From DASVRZ01 sp038230215 (GTDB lineage Bacteria; Verrucomicrobiota; Verrucomicrobiia; Chthoniobacterales; DASVRZ01): DNA of 64,000 nucleotides. The position numbers and the translations under genes are program-made. Numbering within the stretch: the stretch's first letter is position 1; the number at the start of each line of letters is the position of its first letter. Below are positions 34,361 through 42,051 of the stretch, one piece after another. The notes beneath the pieces were generated by a model. It worked only from the letters and a program-made list of their open reading frames with translations, was not told the origin of the DNA and made no database searches. The DNA lies in assembly GCA_038230215.1 (NCBI GenBank), contig JBBRNR010000005.1, forward strand, positions 248,001 through 312,000, read 5' to 3'.

Positions 34361-34995
34361 GTACCTGCCTGGTTACCTGCGGGCCCGCTTCCACTCGGAT
34401 CGACGCCGTTCGCCGGATCACGAATTTTTCCACCGGTAAGCTGGGAACACAGTTGGCGGAGGCGCTGCTGGAAGCAGGCCACGAGGTGATCTGCCTCCGT
34501 GGCGAGGGCGCGACTTTTCGGCCTCCCGTGGGAATGGAAGTGGAATCATTTTTTTCCAATGACGACCTCCTAACCATTCTTCGAAGCATCGCCAACAGCC
34601 GAAAGGTTGATCTGGTTTTCCATGCGGCGGCCCTCGCAGATTTTGAAGTGGCATCCATTACTGACGGCGACGGCCGGGCACTGTTAGAAGAGAAAATTAC
34701 GAGTTCCATATCCATGTTAAACATCCGGATGGAACCCGCTGGCAAGATCATCGGCAAGTTGCGCGGGCTTTTTCCGCAGGCCCGGATTACCGGTTGGAAA
34801 TACGAACTGACGGGAACCAGTGGTGACGCTTTGCTAAAAGCGTTCCTGCAAATGGAGGAATGCCAGACCGACGCATGCGTTTTAAATGGAGCCGCATTTG
34901 GTTCAGGATTCGCGCATCTAACTAAAGATTCCCGGCGTGATTTCTCTGGCAAACTAGAGCTGGCGAATTTTCTAGCGGCTAACATTCCTAGATAA
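34357..34995 (+). CDS. Stand-alone phosphopantothenate-cysteine ligase (CoaB-like) domain
   Basis: A 212-residue protein matching only the C-terminal half of bifunctional CoaBC: CLVTCGPASTRIDAVRRITN then FSTGKLGTQLAEALLEAG at the N-terminus, HAAALADFEVA around residue 90, and a Rossmann-like fold throughout. The flavin-dependent decarboxylase (CoaC) half is absent. It probably joins phosphopantothenate with cysteine in CoA synthesis, fitting the cofactor operon. The Lys-rich loop of bacterial CoaB is only partly recognisable, so enzyme activity is likely but not certain. A type III pantothenate kinase (coaX) is at 62 kb. Confidence 0.8.
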   Translation: MSTCLVTCGPASTRIDAVRRITNFSTGKLGTQLAEALLEAGHEVICLRGEGATFRPPVGMEVESFFSNDDLLTILRSIANSRKVDLVFHAAALADFEVASITDGDGRALLEEKITSSISMLNIRMEPAGKIIGKLRGLFPQARITGWKYELTGTSGDALLKAFLQMEECQTDACVLNGAAFGSGFAHLTKDSRRDFSGKLELANFLAANIPR

Positions 34996-35058
34996 GCGTT
35001 TACAATTCGGGGCTTGGCCAGTAACCAACCATTTATGGAAGCAAAATTGCAGCGTGTC

Positions 35059-35853
35059 ATGAAGATAGCGTTAGTTGTTCTGGTGCTGGCGATATTGAGG
35101 CCGTGTCTTAAGGCCCATGACTATTGGCTGGAGGCAGATCGAACCCGGCTCTCCCCTCAGGAGACGGCGGTGGTGAGGCTGATGTTTGGCAAGAACTTTG
35201 CGGAGGGACAAGAGAGGCCCTTGCAAGTCGCGCGAACGGCGGATTTCCGGGACTATGGCCAGTCGCGACAATTCGGGAATTTGCTTTTACATCGGACTGA
35301 CAACAGTGTGCCGGCCTGTATGTTTAAGCTGCGCCGCGAAGGCACAGTGTTAGTCACAATGGAGCGAACGGCCGCCACGATACGTTTTGGCCGGAAGAAA
35401 TATCTGGAGTATGCCGCGCGAGAGGGAAGCGTGATCGAGGAAAAGGATCTGCCGTCCACCAAGAAAACAGTCTGCGAAACCTACACGCGTTATCTGAAGA
35501 CATTGCTGCAAGCAGGAGACGATGTTAACAAGAGCGCAACCAAAGTTGTTGGGCAGAAGTTTGAGATTATTCCTAAAGAAAATCCCTATTTGACTGGCAT
35601 GCCCAGCTTGAAGTTCAAGGTTCTGTTTGAAGGCCGGCCCGCGTCTGGGATGAAGGTGACAGCGATCCATAGAGTCGATGGGAAGTTAACCAGTGCTACT
35701 GCGATCACCGATGACAAGGGCGTTTGCGAATTCCCCATTGAACAGACAGGAAGCTGGTTGATTCGCACGGTGAGGATCGTGCCCGATGCGCCCGTCGAAG
35801 GCTTGCAGACAAACTATCATAGCTACTGGGCCAGCCTCACGTTTGGTTACTAA
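35059..35853 (+). CDS. DUF4198 secreted protein
   Basis: A 264-residue protein with a signal peptide (MKIALVVLVLAILRPCLKAH) directly followed by HDYWLEADRTRLSPQETAVV. This His-Asp-x-Trp at the mature N-terminus is the DUF4198 hallmark, seen in periplasmic proteins linked to nickel/cobalt uptake. A C-terminal Ig-like region is suggested by KVTAIHRVDGKLTSATAITDD. ATG 35059 begins the signal peptide; ATG 35035 is an in-frame alternative. No metal transporter is adjacent, so a metal-uptake role is only family-based. Confidence 0.8.
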   Translation: MKIALVVLVLAILRPCLKAHDYWLEADRTRLSPQETAVVRLMFGKNFAEGQERPLQVARTADFRDYGQSRQFGNLLLHRTDNSVPACMFKLRREGTVLVTMERTAATIRFGRKKYLEYAAREGSVIEEKDLPSTKKTVCETYTRYLKTLLQAGDDVNKSATKVVGQKFEIIPKENPYLTGMPSLKFKVLFEGRPASGMKVTAIHRVDGKLTSATAITDDKGVCEFPIEQTGSWLIRTVRIVPDAPVEGLQTNYHSYWASLTFGY

Positions 35854-35855
35854 CC

Positions 35856-36581
35856 TTACAGGGCAAAGATACTGACATGCACTGCACTGGAATAGACCGC
35901 GTGATCATAAATGCGATCCACCGGCGCGATGCCAGCGGTTGTTAGAAGTTGGGTGGCATACTCCAGAACTTTCACCTCGCGTAAGGCATATGGTGAATGA
36001 TGAACGCGTCCAGTATAGAGGCGGTCCGACTTTGCGTCATGGCTGTAGAGCAGATAGCGCTCAACCAGAAAAAAATCGAGCGAGCCCGGCACAGCCAGAC
36101 GTTCCGGACCGATGGGTTGATAAACAAAATGATCCGGGTCTAACTCGCCTCTTTGCGACCAGTAATCTACTGTCGCTGGCGTCGCCCGTGCGCGCATTTT
36201 GGCGTGGAAATAGGGCAGCTTGAAAAAGGTGCGAGCCAGCCAGACAGCCGTGGCGTTACTAGCATCGAGCGAAAAAAACCACACTCCGGGAGTTCCATCG
36301 CTATCATGAACGTAAGTTCTCACATTCAACTCCAGAAAGTTCGACAAGCCGGGGACGGGCGGACACCACACGGGTCGGACTCCGCACATGAAAAACGGCA
36401 CGATTCCGACCCAAGCTGCGCCGTCGAACGTGTCGATGGTCAGCCTCGGCGGCAGCAACCGCTGGATTTCAGATGGATCGTATTTCCAATGTAGAAAAAG
36501 CAGTTCGCGCCAGCTTTGTCGCATTACCACGCGAGTCGCGGGGCGTTCGCGGAGGGCGAGACGCTGTTCGGTGGTGGGCAC
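35856..36581 (-). CDS. DUF2071 (YqjF-like) protein
   Basis: A protein of about 241 residues matching DUF2071: MRQSWRELLFLHWKYDPSEI, LLPPRLTIDTFDGAAWVGIV, PFFMCGVRP and NVRTYVHDSDGTPGVWFFSL. The fold resembles acetoacetate decarboxylase, but the family has no assigned reaction. The start is uncertain. A GTG at 36581 was chosen so the gene does not run over the divergent ABC-F start; an ATG at 36518 would begin right at the conserved domain. It converges with the DUF4198 gene with two bases between stops. Confidence 0.82.
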   Translation of the reverse strand: MPTTEQRLALRERPATRVVMRQSWRELLFLHWKYDPSEIQRLLPPRLTIDTFDGAAWVGIVPFFMCGVRPVWCPPVPGLSNFLELNVRTYVHDSDGTPGVWFFSLDASNATAVWLARTFFKLPYFHAKMRARATPATVDYWSQRGELDPDHFVYQPIGPERLAVPGSLDFFLVERYLLYSHDAKSDRLYTGRVHHSPYALREVKVLEYATQLLTTAGIAPVDRIYDHAVYSSAVHVSIFAL

Positions 36582-36633
36582 CCTTTGACTATTGGTGCAT
36601 CTGCCGCGAATATCCACGCTCCATTTTTTTCCC

Positions 36634-38502
36634 ATGCTCACCGTATCCAAACTCTCCAAATCCTACGGAGGCCGCACGCTTTTCCAAGACGCCTCGCTCC
36701 AAGTCAACACTGGCGAACGCATCGGTCTCGTCGGTCCGAATGGTGCAGGCAAATCCACTCTCATTTCGCTCATCATGGGGGAAACCTCGCCCGACGAAGG
36801 CAGCGTGAGCTTCGATAAACGCGCCACGCTCGGCTTCCTCCCCCAGGAAACCGCCCCCGTCGGAGACGAGACCGTCCTCGAAGTCGCCATGTCGCACAAC
36901 GTCGATCCCGACGATTACCAGATGGAGCCGAAGGCAAAACGCATCCTTCACGGACTTGCCTTTCGCGAAAGCGATTTCGACCGTCCGGCGCGGCACCTCA
37001 GTGGCGGCTGGGTGATGCGCGCCCACCTCGCGCGACTGCTGGTGCAGGAGCCGGATTTGCTGATTCTCGACGAACCGACGAACCATCTCGATCTCGAAAC
37101 ACTCGTCTGGTTTCGCGACTATTTGAGCCGTTACCCCGGCGCCATCGTCGTCATTTCGCATGATCGCGACTTCCTCGACCGCCTTGTCGGCTCCATCGTC
37201 GAGATCAAACATTCGCGCCTCACCCGCTGGAAAGGCAACTACACCAGCTACGTCGGCCAGAGCATCGCCCGCGACGAACAACTCCTCTCCGCCTACAAAA
37301 ATCAGCAGAAAGAAATCGAGACCCTACAGCGTTTCGCCGACCGTTTCCGCGCCAAGGCCAGCAAAGCCTCCCAAGCTCAGAGCAAACTCAAACAAATCGA
37401 CCGCATGGAGAAAATCGAGGCCCCCGTCGCCGCCGGTAAATCCATCGGCTTCCGCTTCCCTGCACCTCCGAAAAGTGGGCAAAAAGTCATCAGCATGACC
37501 GGCGTTGACCACGCTTACGGCGAATCCGTTGTCTATCGCGGCCTCGATTACACCGTCGAAAAAGGCCAGCGCACCGTCTTTTGTGGACCGAACGGAGCGG
37601 GAAAATCCACCCTCCTCAAGCTCCTCGCCGGCGTCATGGACATCCAGAGCGGCACCCGCGAACTCGGCCACAACGTCAAACCCGGCTACTTCTCGCAAAA
37701 CCGCGTCGAGATGCTCAACATGAAGCACACCGTCCTCCAATCCGTGCAGGATATGGACCACCCCGTCTCCGACGAAATCGCCCGCACCGTCCTCGGCAGC
37801 TTCCTCTTTCGCGGCGACGACGTCTTCAAGCCCGTCGCCGTCCTCAGCGGTGGAGAAAAAAGCCGCCTCGCCCTCGTTAAACTCCTCCTCGATCCACCGA
37901 ATCTCCTCCTCATGGACGAGCCCACCACCCACCTCGACATCGCCAGCATCGACGCCGTCATCGAGGCGCTCAAGCAATACGAGGGCACCCTCCTTTTCAT
38001 CAGCCACGACGTCTATTTCATCCGCCAACTCGCCACCAGCGTCCTCCATATCCACAGCGGCGCGATCAAAGCCTACCCCGGCGACTACCAGTATTTCCTC
38101 GATAAAACCAACGCCCTCACCGAGCGCGCCGGCCTCACCTCGGGCCGCCCCATGGAACACGCCCCCGTCGCCAGCACCGCCCCCGTCGTCGCCAAGGGAC
38201 TCTCCATGCGCGAAGTCCGCGAGGCCCGTAAAATCGCCCAAGCCGAACGCGCCGCCGCCAACGCCATCCGCCGCGCCGCCGAAAAAGAAGTCGCCGCATT
38301 AGAGGCGGAAGTCATTTCATTAGAGAAACAGCAAACCGAACTCACCGAAAAGCTCAACTCCACCGACGCCCAAAACGACTCAAGCCTCGCCTTCCGCCTC
38401 AACCGCGAACTGATGAACGTCAGCACCAGCTTGGAACGCGCCAGCGCAAAATGGGAAACCGCCGCCGAGATCCTCGGCAAAAAAGAAGTGCCAGTGGAGT
38501 AG
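36634..38502 (+). CDS. ABC-F family ATPase
   Basis: A 622-residue soluble protein with two ABC domains and no membrane segment: Walker A GPNGAGKST in both halves, signatures LSGGWVMRAHLARLL and LSGGEKSRLALVKLL, Walker B motifs LLILDEPTNHLD and LLLMDEPTTHLD. The charged inter-domain linker (about 230-290) is the P-site tRNA interaction motif. A C-terminal coiled coil (about 530-620) resembles the Uup type. ABC-F proteins bind the ribosome and rescue or tune translation. ATG 36634 was chosen because homology begins at MLTVSKLSKSYGG. The gene is followed, 38 bases after its stop, by the heptad-repeat mini-gene. Confidence 0.95.
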   Translation: MLTVSKLSKSYGGRTLFQDASLQVNTGERIGLVGPNGAGKSTLISLIMGETSPDEGSVSFDKRATLGFLPQETAPVGDETVLEVAMSHNVDPDDYQMEPKAKRILHGLAFRESDFDRPARHLSGGWVMRAHLARLLVQEPDLLILDEPTNHLDLETLVWFRDYLSRYPGAIVVISHDRDFLDRLVGSIVEIKHSRLTRWKGNYTSYVGQSIARDEQLLSAYKNQQKEIETLQRFADRFRAKASKASQAQSKLKQIDRMEKIEAPVAAGKSIGFRFPAPPKSGQKVISMTGVDHAYGESVVYRGLDYTVEKGQRTVFCGPNGAGKSTLLKLLAGVMDIQSGTRELGHNVKPGYFSQNRVEMLNMKHTVLQSVQDMDHPVSDEIARTVLGSFLFRGDDVFKPVAVLSGGEKSRLALVKLLLDPPNLLLMDEPTTHLDIASIDAVIEALKQYEGTLLFISHDVYFIRQLATSVLHIHSGAIKAYPGDYQYFLDKTNALTERAGLTSGRPMEHAPVASTAPVVAKGLSMREVREARKIAQAERAAANAIRRAAEKEVAALEAEVISLEKQQTELTEKLNSTDAQNDSSLAFRLNRELMNVSTSLERASAKWETAAEILGKKEVPVE

Positions 38503-38540
38503 AGGATCGCTGCCTTCAGCTGGGCAATCGTGAGCGACCC

Positions 38541-38759
38541 ATGGCTTTCCGGTTTATTCTTGCAAGACCCGGAGAAGTTTGCGCGAGATGTAAACTAATT
38601 CTTGCTCCACCCAAACTAATTCTTGCTCGACGTAAGGATTGGCAAGCTCCACCCAAAGACATTTTCGCAAAACCCAAAGGTGGACAAGGCCGGCCCAAAC
38701 TAATTTGTGGGACATCCAAGAACCTTGGAGCTCGTCCCAAGCTGGTTTTTGCCGCCTGA
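38541..38759 (+). CDS. 72-residue heptapeptide-repeat mini-protein (unrecognised)
   Basis: The frame starts ATG-GCT and then consists of exactly ten 21-base units, the last ending in the TGA stop. Most units begin with Lys and approximate KLILARP (for example KLILARR, KDIFAKP, PKLVFAA at the end). The protein is very basic and alternates hydrophobic and Arg/Pro-rich positions. The repeated Ala codon varies freely at its third base (GCA, GCG, GCT, GCC; two units have Gly) and the Lys codon is AAA or AAG, which is what selection on protein would leave. No strong ribosome site is seen; GTGAG lies 10 bases upstream. The antisense strand is also open over most of the array. I do not recognise the family, and it may instead be non-coding repeat DNA. 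Confidence 0.45.
   Translation: MAFRFILARPGEVCARCKLILAPPKLILARRKDWQAPPKDIFAKPKGGQGRPKLICGTSKNLGARPKLVFAA
38550..38759 (+). repeat. Degenerate 21-bp tandem array B (ten units)
   Basis: Unit starts are 38550, 38571, 38592, 38613, 38634, 38655, 38676, 38697, 38718 and 38739, with no insertion or deletion. The best-conserved parts are an A-tract (AAA or AAG) at each unit start, TTCTTGC in the middle and CCC at the end. Units 3 and 4 are nearly identical; the others are strongly diverged. The A-tracts are phased at 21 bases, close to two helical turns. The array fills most of the gap between two convergent genes. Confidence 0.9.
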
Positions 38760-38785
38760 GTTATGATTTTTGCACGAACCGGGCG

Positions 38786-40204
38786 TTACCAAGTATACTT
38801 GACCGTGTAGGTGAGGACTTTTTCGCCGTCTTTGTCGATGGTGACGGGGAAGTGGATGGTATTGCTGTCCTGCTTCACGAATTTGTCGCTGCTCTCGGTG
38901 ATCTCCCATTGGTTCCAGCGGTAGAGCGTTTCTTTGACGATGACTTCGACTGGCGCGTCTTTGTGGTTGCGGACTTTGATCTCGAAAGTCTCGGTGGCGA
39001 CGTGGCGGTTTTGATTATACTTGAAATCGGTTCGTTTGCGCTCGCCGACGATGTCGAAGGCGTCGCCAGTGGTGATGCGGATGGTTTCGTTTTTCGGTGT
39101 GTGATCGATCTCGTCCTCGCCGACGAATTCGAGGGAGTTATCCGCCGGGTCACGTTTGGAGATGCGGATTTTTCCTTTCGGCAAAGCCATGCCGAGTTGG
39201 TTGTCCTTGGAGTTTTTGATCTCGAAGAAGACTTTCACTTTTTTGTTGGCAGCCTCGGAGCCGAAATCCTCGCTCATTTGCAAACCGCCGTAGAAACGCA
39301 TCTGCGGCTGGCCGTCGTAAAGGTAGATTTTTTTCAGCGGGATGGAGTTCGCGCTGAGGAGTTCGATTTGTTTGGTCTGGCTGTCGGCGACGGTGGCGGG
39401 TCGTCCGAGGGTGTAGAGGTGGTATTCGAAGAAGGATTTCTCGGCGAAGCCATCTTCGGCTTCCATCGCTGGAGCGGCCACTGCCATTACCCTGCTTTTA
39501 GACATTTCCTGCGGTGGCTGCACCCGGTGGACATCGCCCGCTACGAGTTTCAGTCTGGCCTCTTTGTAAGTGGCGCCGGATTGGTTGTTGATCGTGACCC
39601 AGCCGCCGAGGTCGGCCTGCGTTTCGTCGCCATTGAGGACGAGGTTGTAATCGGCGGTCCAACTGATGCCCTGCGTCTGGTAGGCGATCTCGACGGTCTG
39701 GTCGCCGGGCTTGTCGGTGGCGACTTTCCAGACGAGCGACGGGCGGGTGATGAGTCCGTCGGGCAGGGAGCCGAATTGGATATCGACGACGTTTTGCGGG
39801 CGCTGGATCATGGCGAGGCCTTTCTCACCACCTTGGTTGAGGACGATTTGAGCGGGGTCGAAGCTCTGTAATTTTCCGGTGTAAATCGCGCCGCCAGCGG
39901 TCTTCACGGTGATGTCGCGGTCGATGTATTTTTCGAGAAGTTTATCGGCGGAAACGAGATCGTATTCGTAGTTTTGCTCCAGCACCTTAGCGTCGGGATC
40001 GGTCAGCGAAAGAAAATGCACGCTGGTGGGATCGATTTGTTTGGCGACATCCTGGAAGCGAACGCTTCCGTCGGTGATGGCAAGCTGGCGTGTCTCTCGG
40101 ACGACGCCAAAGTTTTGGTTGTAAATCGTGAGGGCGACGACGGGAGCCTTGTCAGCAGCGGAGGTAATGCTGAGGGACGCGATAAGAGCGAGCAGAATTT
40201 TCAT
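38786..40204 (-). CDS. DUF4139 secreted protein
   Basis: A 472-residue protein with a signal peptide (MKILLALIASLSITSAADK). The mature part begins VVALTIYNQNFGVVRETRQL and contains YQTQGISWTADYNLVLNGDE, the core of DUF4139. Beta-rich domains follow, with a C-terminal segment ending VTIDKDGEKVLTYTVKYTW. The family often groups with DUF4140 and is described only as mucoidy-inhibitor-like. The start at 40204 is the signal-peptide ATG. It is a monocistronic minus-strand gene with the ecm4-like remnant immediately upstream. Confidence 0.85.
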   Translation of the reverse strand: MKILLALIASLSITSAADKAPVVALTIYNQNFGVVRETRQLAITDGSVRFQDVAKQIDPTSVHFLSLTDPDAKVLEQNYEYDLVSADKLLEKYIDRDITVKTAGGAIYTGKLQSFDPAQIVLNQGGEKGLAMIQRPQNVVDIQFGSLPDGLITRPSLVWKVATDKPGDQTVEIAYQTQGISWTADYNLVLNGDETQADLGGWVTINNQSGATYKEARLKLVAGDVHRVQPPQEMSKSRVMAVAAPAMEAEDGFAEKSFFEYHLYTLGRPATVADSQTKQIELLSANSIPLKKIYLYDGQPQMRFYGGLQMSEDFGSEAANKKVKVFFEIKNSKDNQLGMALPKGKIRISKRDPADNSLEFVGEDEIDHTPKNETIRITTGDAFDIVGERKRTDFKYNQNRHVATETFEIKVRNHKDAPVEVIVKETLYRWNQWEITESSDKFVKQDSNTIHFPVTIDKDGEKVLTYTVKYTW

Positions 40205-40235
40205 GGGGAGAGAATATGTGGGGCGGGTGTTAGGG

Positions 40236-40379
40236 TTAATACTCACTCACATGAGGCGTGAAAGCGATCATCGGTCCGATCGGCACAATGCGGGTGGGAT
40301 TGATATCGATGTGAGTCTGATAGTAATGGCGCTTAATATGGTCGAAGTCGACCGTTTCAGCGACGCCGTTCTGCTGGTA
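40236..40379 (-). pseudogene. C-terminal remnant of a glutathionyl-hydroquinone reductase (Ecm4/YqjG family)
   Basis: The minus strand reads about 47 residues that match the conserved end of this family: GVAETVDFDHIKRHYYQTH followed by DINPTRIVPIGPMIAFTPH and a TAA stop at 40236. The next codons upstream include an in-frame TAA, and a transcription terminator lies only 35 bases beyond. The catalytic N-terminal thioredoxin domain with its Cys is absent. Intact members reduce glutathionyl-hydroquinones. The retained part is free of internal stops, so the truncation may be fairly recent. Confidence 0.85.
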
Positions 40380-40413
40380 ACGTTAACTTGGGTCAGTCCC
40401 TATTTGAAGGCGT

Positions 40414-40450
40414 AAAAAAAGCCGCGCTGATAAACAGCGCGGCTTTATTT
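40414..40450 (-). terminator. Intrinsic terminator (bidirectional-looking)
   Basis: A 9-bp GC-rich stem GCCGCGCTG/CAGCGCGGC (40421-40429 and 40435-40443) with loop ATAAA is flanked by A7 on one side and TTTATTT on the other. It lies 25 bases after the stop of the minus-strand LTxxQ-like gene and gives that strand a run of seven U. It could also stop rightward transcription. Confidence 0.9.
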
Positions 40451-40474
40451 AAAACGATTCGAGTTTCAGTCGAA

Positions 40475-40972
40475 TCAAGGTTTCGGAACGGGCGCGCCAG
40501 CTTCTGGCTTTGGATGATTTTTCCAATCTTTTTTCATGGCTTCCCATTTGGTCTGCTGCTCGGGAGTCAGCACCGCTTTGACGGCTGCCTCGACTTCGCT
40601 ACGAGCCGCTTCCCTCTTGGCGATGTCTTTAGCAGAGGGCTCGGTGCCTTTGTTGGCTTTATGTTGACCGTGCATTTTGGCCATCTCGTTGTTGAAAATC
40701 TCCCGGATTTTGGCCTCTTGATCGGCAGAGAGTCCGAGGGCTTGCTTCATATGGGCGAGGCGTTCCTCGGGATTATGTTTACCTTGATGGCCTTCATGAC
40801 CATCGTGGTGGCCATGTTCTTTTTCGCCGGGCTGGCTTTCGGGTCCAAACTTGGGGGGAGCTCCAGGTGTGGCGCTGGCTGCGGGGGTATCGGTTTGCGC
40901 TTGAAGCGGTGACTGGATGAACAACGTGGTCGCCGTTAGGCAGGTGGTGATGAGGAGTGATTTGAGTTTCAT
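40475..40972 (-). CDS. Periplasmic His-rich Spy/LTxxQ-like protein
   Basis: A 165-residue protein with a signal peptide (MKLKSLLITTCLTATTLFIQ, cleavage near LQAQ). A His-rich stretch EHGHHDGHEGHQGKH lies around residues 50-65. The helical part carries two LTxxQ-like motifs (LGLSADQEAKIREIF and VLTPEQQTKWEAMKKDW). Spy/CpxP-type proteins are periplasmic chaperones or metal-stress sensors. The His cluster suggests Zn, Cu or Ni binding, which is inference. The start at 40972 was chosen from the signal peptide. A clear terminator follows. Confidence 0.8.
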   Translation of the reverse strand: MKLKSLLITTCLTATTLFIQSPLQAQTDTPAASATPGAPPKFGPESQPGEKEHGHHDGHEGHQGKHNPEERLAHMKQALGLSADQEAKIREIFNNEMAKMHGQHKANKGTEPSAKDIAKREAARSEVEAAVKAVLTPEQQTKWEAMKKDWKNHPKPEAGAPVPKP

Positions 40973-41034
40973 AATATTGTTAACAGTAACATCCCTAGAA
41001 ACTCGGCAGCCCCGCAGAAGTTGCGAAAATAATT

Positions 41035-42021
41035 CTACTCCGCGAGCCAGGCCGGCATCTGGGCTGCCCAATAAGTGATAATCAGATCCGCACCCGCGCG
41101 ACGAAAAGCTGTCATCGTTTCCAGCACCACTCGCTTTTCGTCGAGCCAGCCATTGGCAGCGGCTGCCTTCACCATGGCATACTCGCCACTGACATTATAA
41201 ACGGCTGTCGGACGCTGAAATTTTTCCTTCACGCGCCAGAGAATGTCGAGGTAGGACAGGCCGGGTTTAACCATCACGATGTCGGCTCCCTCAACAATAT
41301 CCAACTCGGTTTCGCGAAGAGCCTCGAGTGCATTCGCCGGATCCATCTGGTAACTGCGTCGGTCGCAAAAAAGTGGGGCGCTTTCAGCGGCCTCGCGAAA
41401 CGGACCATACATCGCAGAACAAAATTTCGCCGCATAACTCATGATCGGAAGATGCTCGAAATGAGCAGCATCCAACGCGCGGCGAATGGCTCCGATGCGA
41501 CCGTCCATCATGTCACTCGGAGCGATCAAATCAGCTCCAGCCTGCGCGTGAGAAACGGCGACCTTGGCCAAAATCTCGACTGATTCATCATTCAAAATTG
41601 AAAACGTTCCGTGGTTTTCATGAATGATGCCGCAGTGTCCGTGCGACATGTATTCGCAGAGGCAAACATCGGTAATGACGAACATTTCCGGCACCACTTT
41701 TTTGATGGTTAGCACGGTTTTTTGAACCACACCATCCGCTGCAAAAGCGCCTGAGGCTCTAGTGTTTTTTTCGGCGGGAATCCCAAAAATCAACACGCTG
41801 CAGACGCCGGCGTTCGCCAACGATTCGACTTCCATTTCGATCTCGCTCAACGGGATTTGAAAAATTCCCGGCATACTGGCGATCGGCTTTCGCACACTCA
41901 CATTTTCGGAGACGAAAATTGGCTGGATGAACTGATTAGCCGAGAGCCGCGTTTCACAAATCATCTCGCGCAAAACGCCATTTTTCCGCATACGCCGCGG
42001 ACGCTGGATTAGTGATAACAT
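41035..42021 (-). CDS. hemB: Delta-aminolevulinic acid dehydratase (porphobilinogen synthase)
   Basis: A 328-residue enzyme joining two 5-aminolevulinate molecules to porphobilinogen in heme synthesis. The zinc-type Cys cluster is present in TDVCLCEYMSHGHCG (around residue 120), the first active-site Lys in PIMSYAAKFCSAMYGPFR, the second in DIVMVKPGLSYLDIL, and YNVSGEYAMVKAA follows. The presence of all three Cys marks it as Zn-dependent. No other heme gene is adjacent. Confidence 0.96.
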   Translation of the reverse strand: MLSLIQRPRRMRKNGVLREMICETRLSANQFIQPIFVSENVSVRKPIASMPGIFQIPLSEIEMEVESLANAGVCSVLIFGIPAEKNTRASGAFAADGVVQKTVLTIKKVVPEMFVITDVCLCEYMSHGHCGIIHENHGTFSILNDESVEILAKVAVSHAQAGADLIAPSDMMDGRIGAIRRALDAAHFEHLPIMSYAAKFCSAMYGPFREAAESAPLFCDRRSYQMDPANALEALRETELDIVEGADIVMVKPGLSYLDILWRVKEKFQRPTAVYNVSGEYAMVKAAAANGWLDEKRVVLETMTAFRRAGADLIITYWAAQMPAWLAE

Positions 42022-42051
42022 GAGCTACTTATACGCGACGACCTGTCGTGC

